Source: Biomphalaria glabrata (Eukaryota > Mollusca > Gastropoda > Planorbidae). From it: a stretch of DNA of 64,000 nucleotides. Position numbers and translations under genes: made by a program. Positions 53,216 to 63,979 of this stretch are shown piece by piece; the stretch's first letter is position 1, and every line of letters starts with the position of its first letter. The DNA is taken from the NCBI RefSeq assembly GCF_947242115.1, contig NC_074716.1, positions 49,469,569 to 49,533,568 on the forward strand, read 5' to 3'. Under the pieces are notes generated by a model. The model saw only the letters and a list, made by a program, of their open reading frames with translations. It did not search any database and was not told the DNA's origin.

Positions 53216-56200
53216 CTGTATGTAAAAAAAAAAAAAAAAAAAACTTTAACAAATTTTTGTTTACATGAAATAGATTTCTGTAAATTTGACAATTGAAGAA
53301 ATGTATTCATCTATTTTTTTAATACTGTCAAACTGTCTTCAGAAAGTGACTTTCATTATCTTTGATTCCACACAATAGGGATCAGTGCAGTGTCAAGTAT
53401 GTCATGTGACCTGCTCAGGGCCGGATTTATGACAACTACTAAGCTTGCTCTAAAATACCTCTTTTGGTCAATCAAGTGGCTCAGGAGGGCGGATTTATCT
53501 AGATCTAGATTCACAAGCTACCTTAGCTTTTTTAGCCCACCACCCTCCCGGACAGAAAAATATCTAGCACTGACTTTTGGGCTATTACATGGGTGGGATT
53601 ATCTATTGGCTACCAAAACTTATTTAACTTATTAGACTCTCCCCCCAAAAATAATATATATGGATTTATAAATGGCCTTATATCTCAAAATAGCTTCTAT
53701 TAGGGACTTTTCAAGACATTCAACTAAATAAGTACCAGTACGGTAATATGTCGGTAATGAGTTACTGGGCTTACCACTTTACACTTATGCATATCGTCAG
53801 TTTCTAAACAGAGATGGGCGATATGGAGCATGGGAAAATTACTAAGACCTAACTGTCTTGACAGGGCGTAAAAAAGAAAATATTTTGACAAAATTTTACG
53901 ATTATAACACTTTTAAAACACCATACTTTTTGCAAAATTTGAAGATTATAACACTTTTAAGCACCATACTTCTCATGTGTTCGAGAGAGTTTCTTAAGAT
54001 GTTTGATTCTTGAAGGTACCAGCTGTAAAAAGATGTTCAAGCTCTTGAAAGCATCAACCTGACCCACATTAACATCAAATATAATTATAACTAACTATGA
54101 TTAATACAATTTAAAACATATGTACTTTTTAAGACAAATGGATGAGGAGTTCATAGTCTATACAATCAGTTTTTTCCTCTAGAGGTCTTATTATTATAGT
54201 CTAATCCTTACACCGAAGATACACAAATTCAAACATAAAAAATGTCTGTGACTGAGCTTTTAACTTGTTTGATTGGCATCAGTTACTCTAGATCAAGATC
54301 ATCTTAATCTAGATCATGATTATTTTTTGAAAGACTAGATTATCTACTCATATAGACTCTACCAGACTCTAGCAGCTAGAGTCTAGATCTACTTGAATCT
54401 TCTATAGACTAATCATAATCATAGACTTTATACAATCCCCCCCTGCCTGGCTACACCCATGTGTCATCAGTTATCATTATAAAATGGGTTGTGACAAATA
54501 CTTTCTAAAATAAAAAGGCGACATTTAGGCGACTGTGAGTATACTAGTCTATAAAAGATAGTCATCTTATCTAAACTAATTAAAACTAGATCTAGAGATC
54601 TAGAATCTAGTTTAAACTTAGCTGTCTTCTTCTTCTTCATCGTTCTCATTGTTATGTTGGAGTGTTCATATGACTAGACCAATACATGAGATGAACTGCG
54701 CAGTGGTTTCCAAATCAGGGAGCTCTCCATATAGTTTTCTTTCTATTGGGGTGATTTGGGGCCAATGTCTTAAACGGGCCTCTTGGTAGAGAGAGCAGTT
54801 TTGGAGGACGTGGTCGGCATTTTCTGGTGATACTCCACATGGACAGATTTCACTGGTTCCAATTTTGAGCTTCCGGAACATGTGTTGTCGCATTCTGTTG
54901 TGTCCGGTCCTGAGTCGAAAGATTAGACGTTGGTCTTGTCGGGATAGCTTATAGTAAGCATCATCTTTCTTGTGATTTGGATGGGAGCTCGTCCATTTCT
55001 CATTTATTTTATCTACAATTAATTTCTTCATTTCTTCTGGATAGAGAGCAGAGTTTACTTGTGATTTTGTTCTCCCACTCTTGGCGAGTGTGTCAGCCTT
55101 CTCATTTCCTGCTAGTTGTATGTGAGCTGGTATCCATTGAATGACAGTTTTTTTGCTGTTGTGGTTGAGCTTTGTGAGTGCTGTTCTGAGGTTTTTAATA
55201 TAAGGGGAATCAGAGTTTTGCAGGCTTTGGAGGGTTGTTTTTGCGTCTGTTAGAAAGACAATCTGACTGTGAGGGGAACTTGGATGATTTGCTAGCATGG
55301 TAGCAGCTAGTGCTAGTGCTTCCCTTTCTGCTCTGTGACTGTCAGAGAGCTCTCCAGTTGCAAAGGATTTTTCTAGTTTTCCTCCATCTGGCCATTCGAT
55401 AAGTATTCCAGCTCCTCCATTTGTGGTGGCTTTATGGGATGAGCCATCCGTGTAAACTCTGATCCACTGATTGCTAGGGTAATTGGTACCGTATGTAGAA
55501 AACAGTTCACTATTTCCTTGAGCTCTGTTGGTCTATAATCAGATTTTCTTTTTATGTTTTCAATATGGTCCCTTATAGTAGGAAGAGGGCTTTCGTCCCA
55601 GGGTGGAGATTCATTATAGTGTATCGAGGATTCCAGAGTAATTTTTTCAAGTTGGTGTTTCTTTTTTAGGTTTAGAGATTCCTGTATGAAATTGGTCCTT
55701 TTGAGACGGTTTTTTGTGCCAGTTTTGTGGATTTTTGTTCTGAGTGGGTGCCTCTCCAAGGTTTCCAATTTTGTGAATTGGGAAAGGATTTTTATTTCTC
55801 TTCTTTCATCCAGAGAGATCAGGGCAGCGGTTTCCTCCATAGCTCTTATGGGTGTTGTTTTGATTGCTCCTGTCATTATCCTTAAACCAATATTTTGAAC
55901 CTTGTCTATTTTTCTAAGGTTGGTTTGGGCTGCTGAGCCCCATGCTGTGGCACCATATTCTAGTACAGGTCTTACATAACTGGTATAGGTCTTTTTCAGG
56001 ATGCTGTCTTCTAACTTATTAAAGTTATTTACTAATTTAGTACTCTAGACTACTTCAAAAGTCTGGACAATAATCATAATGACTATTAATCATTAATGAT
56101 AATGACAACATTTATTCAATATCAATATTGTATATTTATATCTAAATTCTAAATAATTATTATTATATTACTACAATGTAATTTACATCTAGATTACTAT

Positions 56201-56763
56201 AATACTAGATCTATAGAATAGACCTATACTACTAGTAAGTACTAGACTCTAGACTTGACTTAGACTTTAGAGTCTTAGACTTAGACTAAATCTAGTTAGA
56301 CTCTCTAACTCTAACACAGTAACAGTACTAGATCTAGATATAGATTCTAAGTAACTAACAGACTCAACTCTGAGTCTAAGTCCTAAGTCTAAACTCTAAA
56401 CTGTTAAAACTCTATCTAGATCTAACTCATTCTAACTAAAGTAAAAGTCTAATACGAAATTACCTTATTTATAAATAGGTATACTATTACTAGATCTAGT
56501 ACTAGACATCTAGAGTCTAGACTTAGACTAACACTACTAACCTAACAGTCACTAGTGACTAACTAGATCTACTATTAATTCTACTAGACTGTCCTAGTTA
56601 ACTAGATCTAGATCTAGTAACTATATATAGATCTAGATCTAGATCTAGAATCTAGTCTAGTAGAGTCCACTGACTAGAGTCAGAGTAGAAAGACTAATAA
56701 CTAAATTAGTAATTATTAATAACTTAATAAGACTAAAATAAGACTATTACTTACACGATTCAT
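52304..56763 (-). CDS. SNIP1: SNIP1, FHA-domain nuclear protein, 2 coding exons, 306 residues
   Basis: Exons 56755-56763 (Met-Asn-Arg, donor GTAAGT) and 52304-53215 (acceptor ACATACAG). SNIP1 is a nuclear protein of the spliceosome/RES-related machinery that also interferes with Smad and NF-kB signalling and aids miRNA biogenesis in known animals. The C-terminal half is unmistakable: LTEDTNTFRGVVIKYNEPPE, KRRWRLYPFK, HRQSAYLLGRDRKIADIPID and LESANGTYLNN. FHA residues G202-R203, S218 and N253-G254 are kept, but the usual SxxH His is Q221. Residues 4-70 are basic and His/Arg-rich, shorter than the vertebrate RS-like region. Intron 1 (3.5 kb) holds an I-type LINE tail. Divergent with BLOC1S3. 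Confidence 0.95.
53216..54660. other. SNIP1 intron, no further features
   Basis: AT-rich, with a local duplication (TTGCAAAATTTGAAGATTAT-like text at about 53890 and 53935) and growing density of TCTAGA motifs toward the right. At 53405 CAGGGCCGGATTTATGAC resembles a hAT end without a partner. Confidence 0.5.
54666..56040 (-). pseudogene. I-type LINE 3' part: RT C-terminus and RNase H
   Basis: The minus strand starts SILKKTYTSYVRPVLEYGAT, then KIDKVQNIGLRIMTGAIKTT. After a frame change near 55490 the RNase H domain follows: WIRVYTDGSSHKATT, HRAEREALALAA, FLTDAKTTLQSL and GNEKADTLAKSG, which keeps the D-E-D-D metal-binding set. A tail of RLRTGHNRMRQHMFRK and CPCGVSPENADHVLQNC ends it. RNase H after RT marks the I superfamily. 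5'-truncated; one frameshift seen. Lies in SNIP1 intron 1, same strand. Confidence 0.88.
56755..56763 (-). CDS. SNIP1: SNIP1 exon 1 (coding part, 9 nt)
   Basis: ATG AAT CGT followed by GTAAGT. Chosen because phase 0 fits exon 2 and because a basic N-terminus with only a few residues before the His/Arg-rich region is plausible. An additional intervening exon cannot be excluded. Confidence 0.65.
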
Positions 56764-57412
56764 AGTTTATATCAATTTTGATTTTCAACGGTTCAAATTC
56801 GCCTATATTATTATAAACTAGGCTTCAAATAAACCAGATCTATATATAATATAATAAGACTAAGACGTCTTCGATCTAGACTAGACGTCCAGAGATATTA
56901 TTTTTACCCTATCGAAAACACAGTAACACAGTATCCAGAAATAGATTTAGGTATTGGTTTTAAAAACAATAAATGTATATAGGTTAGTAACTTTAAAAAA
57001 CAAGACGATAGTTACTGCTACACAGAACAAAACTTATCAGTATTTTTTAAGTTTTATAGATCTAGATCTACTAGATATGGATAAAATATTACAAATAATG
57101 TAAATATATTTAAATTTATTAAATTCAACAATAAAAGTTGTAGATCTAAATTGTTTTATAGAGATTTGTTACAATTTTAGAGCTCTATATTGAAATCTAT
57201 TATATAGTTAGCTTTTTTATGCATTCTAAAATTGTATCACATGACTTGTGTTTATGTTTGACAATTCTTGCATACAGTCTACGTCTAACTCTAAGGAGAT
57301 CATTAGTAGAGTCTAGACTAGATCTAGATCTTCAGCTTAAGTACTTAGCTTCTAGATCTAGTCAAGGACAAATAGATATATGTTATTTACAGTATTTTGA
57401 TTTTAATGTGTG
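56764..57412. promoter_or_regulatory. bidirectional promoter region of SNIP1 and BLOC1S3
   Basis: 649 bp separate the two start codons on opposite strands. No TATA box at a convincing distance is seen. TCTAGA-type palindromes fill part of it. A shared promoter is inferred from the arrangement only. Confidence 0.6.
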
Positions 57413-57478
57413 ATGGACCGTTCATACAAAACTGTCGTTCAAGGAGAAGCTTCTGAATCAGAAGATGATGTTTCCGAT
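57413..57478 (+). CDS. BLOC1S3: BLOC1S3 exon 1
   Basis: 22 codons, MDRSYKTVVQGEASESEDD to VSD, then GTAAGA. Phase 0. Confidence 0.87.
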
Positions 57479-60400
57479 GTAAGATTATCAAAGATACAAA
57501 TAAAATCACTACTAACACTAACACTAACTGGTCACTACCCATAATTGGCATAAACTAAAACTTAAAATAAAATAAATATTTACTAATACTTTATATATCT
57601 GAAACGTAAAAATTAAATCCTAATTTAACTTAATATCTAGATCTAGTACATCTATCTAGTATAGTCAGGGTGTTTCAATGTCATTCATCATCAACCAGAG
57701 CCAGAAGTACATAATCATATCAACCTTTAATGTGCTGGTTCAGTGTGTTTTCTGTGTGAATGAATGTTGTGTTTCAAACTGCATCTTTCTCTATGTATCT
57801 GTGGCATTTTACATCTTGAGAGATGATTTGTTTACCCTTTGCAACTTCTCTTGTGACTAAAGAGACCAATCCTTTATATAGCCTACACAGGTTGTGCATC
57901 TGATGCATTGTTTTCACCCTCCTTTCTACTTCTACATGACACCCTGCTCGTCAACCATTGGCCAAAGAAACAGATGACCTTAACATCCTATAGATCGCAA
58001 GGTCTGAAAGGGGAACTTTTTTTTACTTACTACTTGTTGTGTTAAAATTTGTACCATTTGCAATCCAGGACCCTTCCTTTGTGTTTATTCTCCATGTGGA
58101 TCTATCCAGAGCTTCTTTCTCCCAACTGTTGTTTTCGATTCTGAAGAGCTTCATGTCACAATTCCATACATCATTATACCTTAAAAGTTGACAACATTCT
58201 TTGAACATGTTCAAGCCAAGAGGACCTCCCTATTGATTATTTTATCTTGCCATTTCATAAAAAAAAAAAAATACACCCCTAAGCATCAGAGGTGGAAGAT
58301 ATTTAGCTTTTTTTTTCTGCCAAGATTAGGTGGACCATGTTTGGCTACTATATAGCAGAGTTGTCACCACACAAGTTTGGAAGACTAGGGCATTGATATT
58401 GGTAGTCCCATGGTGACATGGTGCACATTGCATTAACTATTCTGTTGTTGATATCTTTTCCAAGTATCACATTACTGCAGATTATAGAGCCATAACAAAA
58501 ATGGTCAACTATTTCCAGAGGTTGGCCATGAATAGTCATGTGATGTGCAATGCTTGTGCTTTAAACTAGTTCTTGTTTGCATCTATATTGGTATTGTTAT
58601 AGTGGTAATGATGAGGTGGATAGAATTTCCATTTTTTGGATCAATGAAATTATCTTCTCTTTAGGAGAGTACTTTAATTTTAGAATTATGAATTCTTCTT
58701 GTCTTGGACTTCACACCTCTGCCATCAAAACACTAACTGCATCACAACTTCTCAGCGTTGCCCCAGAAACAACAAGAATGAGTATCACTCACCACCACAC
58801 TGCAGTTTCACTTGCAAGTCTTCCTCTCTGTCTTTAAAGCTGTTCTTTTTGCTTCCTCAGCTCCTACACTACAAAAGATATCAATGGCCACAATAAAACA
58901 GTTACCCTGCAGAATGAAAGGATTCTCATTCTCCTTTTCATGTTGAGCGAAACCCATTATTCTTTCACTAGTGCAGTAGCAGCTATCACTAGCTCTCATA
59001 ATAATTATGTCTTGGCACCAGTTCTAAACAATGTGCTGGTACTTACCATAAGTATTGGTGCAAGAATTTGTTTGTGTTTGTGTAGCACATCTTCCATGCT
59101 ATAGCATGTACACGATTTTTAGTGCAAAGCTTAAAAGTCTCTTTTTTGTTTGTTTATTTCAAACTCTTTAACATTCTTGTTATTTTTTCAAGTTTTTGAA
59201 ATGTTATAATCATCTGTTCATTGTTTTGAAACAAGGATGAACCAAAGGCTATTGTTGTGGCTGGAGAAGCATCTGAGTCAGATGAAGAGGAAATAGATAC
59301 CAGTTTGCATCAGTACAAAAAGGAACTTCCTCCTTTAAAAGGTATTCTTTGGCTTTTGTAAGCATAACTTTTTGTTTAATCTTTAGAATTGAAGACAATG
59401 CTTTGACTCTATATGATTTTGTTCACCAAACTGTGGGAGATGGGTGGACAGGAAGTATAGAGGTGCAGATCTTAGAGAGAAAATGGAGATGGATTGGTCA
59501 CACCCTTAGGAAAGATACCAACAACAGAGATAGGCAGTCCTTAGAGTGGAACTTCAGGGCACAAGACGTAGAGAAAGACCAAAAAGAATGTGGCAATGCA
59601 GTGTACTAGATTAAGCCGAGAGGAAAGGAAAGAGCTGAGAAGCCATTAAAAAACTAGCAAGAGACCTTGTAGAGTGGTGTGTTTTTACCAAGGCCCTATG
59701 TTCCACAGGGAACGCAAAGGAAAGATGATGATGATGATATGATTTTTTAACATCATTTATTTTACATGTTTGTTAATGCCTGATGTTTAATTTATCTGTA
59801 TTGTAATTAACAACAAAAAGTTTGGAATATGTTTGAGAAGTATTATGTTTAATTAATAACCACTTGATGTATGGGAAAACTGCTGGAAAAGTTTGAGATA
59901 ATTTACAGATAAACCAAAGAAAAGTCATTAGAGGTCTTGCATCATTTCTTTTAAAGTTTCTAAAATCACCACAGTTTTTACTGTGATACACATACAAATA
60001 GAAAATCCTGCTGGAAAAATGACATTTATGCCACAAGTCCATCATTGGCAATAAAAGACAACGAAGAGAAACAATGCAAAAAAAAATTTATATTTAAAAC
60101 TCATCTGTCTGGTGTTGTTGGCTATTTAGTTAGAAAAGAAATGAGCATTTACTGGTGTAAAGCGCAGGAAAAAATGGTAAGCAGTTGGCCTTGTTTGACT
60201 TAGTTAATCTACAATACAATTCCTACAATTACCCAAACACTTTGTTGATGTTGTCTGCCAAAGTTATTGATTTAAACAATTTAAGGCTCTTTATATGAAT
60301 ACAAAATGAGCTAGTAATCAAACAATAATTACATTTTAACAAGTTCAAAAATATATACCCAAATATTAATGTAGGCCTATATTTCTAATATATTAAATTT

Positions 60401-63400
60401 AAAAAATGATTATACTCAAATTTGAGTGATATTGTAGCCTGATAATAAGAATGAGCTAATGTAATGAGCCACAGAGGCCTTTGTCGACTGTAAAGGAGAG
60501 TGGAATCCATGAGTTGGGGGCCACTTTCCTGTGTATTAAAAAAAAACACCTCACTATCATTATTTCTGTTTACATTTTTTCCAGTCATTGAACATTCTGT
60601 GTCCTATGAATCTGTTGATGATGTCGCAGGTTTATCTATCAAGCAGTCTGGGAAACCAAAATATGATACGTAAGGATACAGTAGTTTTAAAATATTTTTT
60701 TTGTTTTTATTATTTTCTAATTTGAATGAAGTGAAGAAGAGTATATTAATAACATTGAATAGAAATGTCATGAAGTATGTTTTCATGCTATTTCCTGTGA
60801 TGTGATTCACCACAAAAACAATTCATAACCTTTAATAGTTTTTCACATTATTATTTACACACAACATGAAATTCCACTGATAAACTTATAGCAGTGAACT
60901 ACTAAATGCCAGTATTACATGGATTCCTTTTGTATTAAAATTAAGGGAAAATCTTCTTTTCAGACCTTATGATTTTTGGGACCAGATGATGTAAAGTTCA
61001 TCTGGATCTTATGCCTAAAGTTAATGCCAACTGCCTTTACTTCCCTGGGATGTGTCAGGGGCATCCTAAAAATCCAGATTTTCATTAGGAGTTAAATTTG
61101 AGACCCCTTGGTTCAGAAATCAAGCACTTTGCCACTCAGCTACCATGTCTCTATCATTTTTTTTGTAGATTGTCTATTTATAAATGTAGTTATTATTAAA
61201 CACTCGAAGGGCTTTGTCACACTAACATTTTTTATGAAAGTTTTGTGTACTGAAAGGTGTAGCCAAAAAGAAAAAGGCTCCGAATTAATCTGCCTTGATG
61301 AATAAAAAAAAAAGAGTAAAGTACCCCTTACAAACCTTTCATTCTATGGGGAAGATTATGTGAATATCATCTGTTTTAGCGTGAATATCATCTGTTTTAG
61401 CGTGAATATCATCTGTTTTAGTGTGAATATCATCTGTTTTTGTGTGAGTATCATCTGTTTTTGTATGAATATCATCTGTTTTTGTGTGAGTATCATCTGT
61501 TTTTGTGTGAGTATCATCTGTTTTTGTGTATCATTTGTTTTTGTGTGAGTATCATTTGTTTTTGTGTGAGTATCATTTGTTTTTGTGTGTATCATCTGTT
61601 TTAGTGTGAATATCATCTGTTTTTGTGTGAGTATCATCTGTTTTTGTGTGAGTATCATCTGTTTTTGTGTGAGTATCATCTGTTTTTGTGTGAATATCAT
61701 CTGTTTTTGTGTGAGTATCATCTGTTTTTGTGTGAATATCATCTGTTTTTGTGTGAGTATCATCTGTTTTTGTGTGAGTATCATCTGTTTTTGTGTGAGT
61801 ATCATCTGTTTTTGTGTGAGTATCATCTGTTTTTGTGTTAATATCATCAGTTTTTGTGTGAATATCATTTGTTTTTGTGTGAGTATCATTTGTTTTTGTG
61901 TGTATCATCTGTTTTTGTGTGAGTATCATCAGTTTTGTGGCACATGCCTAATGAGGGTGTCATGTGGCCATCACAACAACCAATTGCCCTTACTTTCCAC
62001 CAACTAATGTCATGCCTCATTAGAGTTGGGTGGACTTATTGGCAATCTAAAAATCCAGAAATTCAAAATCACAGTCTCTACTAGGATTTGAACGCAAGAC
62101 TTAATCACTCATTCACTGCACCTAAGTCTTGATGAATACATCATAATAAATGTATTTAGTGAAAAGTTTATTTTACTAACATGTAACAAGAATCAAATAG
62201 GCACACATTTGTTTTGACATTTAATGTTAATTGTAATGAAGCTTTTATATATTTAAATGTAAATCAGTGTTAATTAGATCCTTTGATATTCCTTTCACTC
62301 CAGAAAGAAATTAAATTTTATTAAAATACAAGAATTATAAAAAATGCATCATTATTTGTTTTTATCTTTTTTTTTCAGAATATTAAACAAGAGATTATGT
62401 AAGTTTCTCTTCAATTTTTCAGCTAAATTTTAGGACATTGAGTTAAAAAATAAGGAAAGAAATCTAATTATAAAATTAGGTTCTATACTAATCTAACTTA
62501 TCGAACCTAAGGCAGTTAAATGACCTTTTAACTTTCTTAATTCACCAGCCTGTCATCTATTATAAAAAGGAAAAAAAGTAAAGTTTCCCTTTCAGACCTT
62601 GTGGTCTATTGGGCAGATGATGTAAAAGTCATCTGTTTCTGTGGCCTATGGTTAACGAGGGTGTCATGTGGCCAGCACAATGACAACTGTCTTTACTTTT
62701 CCCCAATTTATGTCAGGTGCCCATTAGAGCTGGGTGGAATCAGAGGCGCCCAAAGATCACGAAATTAAAAATCCCAGTCTTTGTAATAGACACATTAAAA
62801 ACAGCAGGAGTCTCAACCCATTGATTTATTAGTCTTTTATTCGTCTTCTTTACTCTAGCATCTTGTTGTGATTCTGACCCATTTTTACACAGCCATAGAA
62901 GAAGACTAATAAATCAATGTGTAAATTGAGACTCTTTTTGTTTTTACTGTGTCTATTACAGTCTTCGCCAGGATTTGATTCTGGGACCCCCGGTTCAGAA
63001 GCCAAGTGCTTTACCGCTCAGCCGCCATGCCTCCTCATCTATTATACTGGTAGTTTAACTTTTAGGAAGAAATATGACAATTTAATGATGCAGCCGTGTT
63101 GTTTGAGTTCTTGTAACTATAATTTTAACCACTCTTTATTTATACTATGGGGAACCATACAAAATGCAGAATTTGTTATACACGTTTTAAACTTTCTACT
63201 GTCTATAAGTATGTGATTAAATATTGAAAGATTATAAATAATATTTTTTTTTTACATTTTATTATTGTTAGATTAATTAACAGAATAAATTATAAAGTTA
63301 TCCTTTGAGATTTAAATGTCCAAATGGCAAATGATGTACATTTGTCGTTGTGGTAAAACATTTGGCTTCCAAATTGAGGGTCTTAAGTTTGAATCCCACT

Positions 63401-63979
63401 AAAGGCCTACACACATCTAGTAAGCACCAAATTTATTGATTGTCATTAGAGTTGAGAATAATTTCACTTGAAACTCTAGGTCAATAGATGCTCCCTCCAT
63501 TAGCCCCTTGGGGTGTGGGTTATGACAGGCTGATGGGGGCTCTCATCCACCCTCCCTCTCCCTTGTGCAATGAACAAATATGGCACATCAAGAGGGGTTC
63601 TGTTAACTTCCCTTTTGGCCTATTTGTCTCCTGTCACAATTATTTTCGCCTAGACAACATGTTAACCATGAGAAGTGTTGCCTAACACTTGTGTTAGAAA
63701 TCAAGATAAAAGACAGGAGTTTGTTTTGGCGTCATGAAACTTCTCTGACTTATAGAATAGACACAGAAAGGCTGGGGAATCCTATCAAGCAGAGATGTGG
63801 CTTACACACTGTAATTACTATGATACATTTAACATATATTTTTTAATTTCTTTGCAGGGGAGAGTAATCTATCCTTGTACAATAATCTAAATGGACTTGT
63901 CAGTCATACTTATATGTCTGCTGCTAAAGATATCAACAACTGTGGACAGATGCTTACAAAATCTCACGCTCAAATCCAG
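57413..63979 (+). CDS. BLOC1S3: BLOC1S3, BLOC-1 subunit 3 (5' five exons; gene continues past the window)
   Basis: Exons 57413-57478, 59236-59341, 60585-60669, 62379-62398 and 63858-63979; 399 nt, 133 codons, all GT-AG with matching phase. An in-frame TAA at 57404 precedes the ATG. BLOC-1 acts in cargo sorting from endosomes to lysosome-related organelles such as pigment granules. The call rests on two copies of the family's acidic N-terminal motif (VVQGEASESEDD and VVAGEASESDEEE, compared with VVPGEATETDSE and VAGEAAETDSE in the human protein as I recall it), then ELPPLKVIEHSVSYESVDD, then the coiled-coil start ILNKRLWESNLSLYNNLNGL and VSHTYMSAAKDINNC. The C-terminal part of the helical region is beyond 64000. 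Confidence 0.88.
57930..58030 (+). mobile_element. SINE family B, 3' part
   Basis: ACATGACACCCTGCTCGTCA, CCAAAGAAACAGATGACCTT and GGTCTGAAAGGGGAAC match the 3' half of family B. In BLOC1S3 intron 1. Confidence 0.75.
58031..58570 (-). pseudogene. RTE-like LINE fragment
   Basis: The minus strand gives MTIHGQPLEIVDHFCYGSII, CSNVILGKDINNRIVNA, then in another frame YNDVWNCDMKLFRIENNSWE and KEALDRSTWRINTKEGS. These are the YLGS...EI..RI and tail blocks of RTE-like RTs. Middle part deleted. In BLOC1S3 intron 1. Confidence 0.75.
59236..59341 (+). CDS. BLOC1S3: BLOC1S3 exon 2
   Basis: DEPKAIVVAGEASESDEEE through YKKELPPLK, then donor GTATTC. The second acidic GEASES motif repeats that of exon 1, suggesting an old internal duplication. 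Confidence 0.9.
59425..59740 (+). mobile_element. RTE-like LINE 3' tail with (GAT)n end
   Basis: The plus strand has IQILERKWRWIGHTLRKDTN (standard ...RRWRWIGHTLRK), then broken frames to TGTTCCACAGGGAACGCAAA and a (GATGAT) end at 59725-59738. In BLOC1S3 intron 2, same strand. Confidence 0.8.
60585..60669 (+). CDS. BLOC1S3: BLOC1S3 exon 3
   Basis: Acceptor TACATTTTTTCCAG, donor GTAAGG. Encodes VIEHSVSYESVDDVAGLSIK and QSGKPKYD. A second frame is also open, but only this one joins both neighbours in phase. Confidence 0.88.
60955..61150 (-). mobile_element. tRNA-derived SINE, family B
   Basis: Plus strand: CAGACCTTATGATTTTTGGG, CCCTTGGTTCAGAAATCAAG and GCCACTCAGCTACCATG (A box region inverted). 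In BLOC1S3 intron 3. Confidence 0.8.
61312..62105 (-). mobile_element. SINE family B expanded by an internal minisatellite
   Basis: The 3' part (AAGTACCCCTTACAAACC) and the body (GAGGGTGTCATGTGGCCATC, CCCAGTCT-like text, AGGATTTGAACGCAAG) are those of family B, separated by the 21-bp minisatellite at 61361-61932. In BLOC1S3 intron 3. Confidence 0.85.
61361..61932. repeat. 21-bp minisatellite, about 27 copies
   Basis: Unit close to GTGAGTATCATCTGTTTTTGT, with some 17-18-bp short units. It corresponds to the SINE segment TCATCTGTTTCTGTGG. The long open frames on both strands come from the 21-bp period. Confidence 0.95.
62379..62398 (+). CDS. BLOC1S3: BLOC1S3 exon 4 (20-nt microexon)
   Basis: Acceptor TTTTTTTTTCAG, donor GTAAGT. 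Encodes ILNKRL with split codons on both sides (Thr and Trp). Without it, exons 3 and 5 do not join in frame. Confidence 0.82.
62578..63033 (-). mobile_element. tRNA-derived SINE, family B, split by a MITE
   Basis: Plus strand: CAGACCTTGTGGTCTATTGG, TGTCATGTGGCCAGCACAAT, then the MITE at 62784-62958, then CGCCAGGATTTGATTCTGGG and GCTTTACCGCTCAGCCGCC. In BLOC1S3 intron 4. Confidence 0.9.
62784..62958. mobile_element. MITE with about 55-bp terminal inverted repeats, MULE-like target duplication
   Basis: The ends TAATAGACACATTAAAAACA and, inverted, TAATAGACACAGTAAAAACA continue inward through GAGTCTCAA and ATTGATTTATTAGTCTT. The flanks CAGTCTTTG (62775-62783) and CAGTCTTCG (62959-62967) match at 8 of 9, the 9-bp size used by Mutator-like elements. 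A 7-bp duplication is the alternative if the outer G/C pair belongs to the repeat. Confidence 0.85.
63335..63465 (+). mobile_element. SINE family B, diverged
   Basis: GTCGTTGTGGTAAAACATTT, GGCTTCCAAATTGAGGGTC, and the box AAGTTTGAATCCCAC. Body short and worn. In BLOC1S3 intron 4. Confidence 0.65.
63858..63979 (+). CDS. BLOC1S3: BLOC1S3 exon 5
   Basis: Acceptor ATTTCTTTGCAG, donor GTATTT. Completes Trp, then ESNLSLYNNLNGLVSHTYMS and AAKDINNCGQMLTKSHAQIQ, the start of the helical region. Later exons lie outside the window. Confidence 0.87.

Larger units (their letters stand above)
54280..57680. repeat. TCTAGA/AGATCT-rich palindromic tract
   Basis: The motifs CTAGATCTAGA, AGTCTAGAC and ACTAGATCTAG recur dozens of times, most densely at 56200-56700 and again at 57055-57380 and 57640. 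Units have no fixed period. The tract spans the SNIP1/BLOC1S3 promoter region and both first introns, and is broken by the LINE. Confidence 0.8.

Noticed and set aside
61356-62007. Overlapping repeat-protein frames on both strands
   Set aside because: 21-bp minisatellite inside a SINE in a BLOC1S3 intron.
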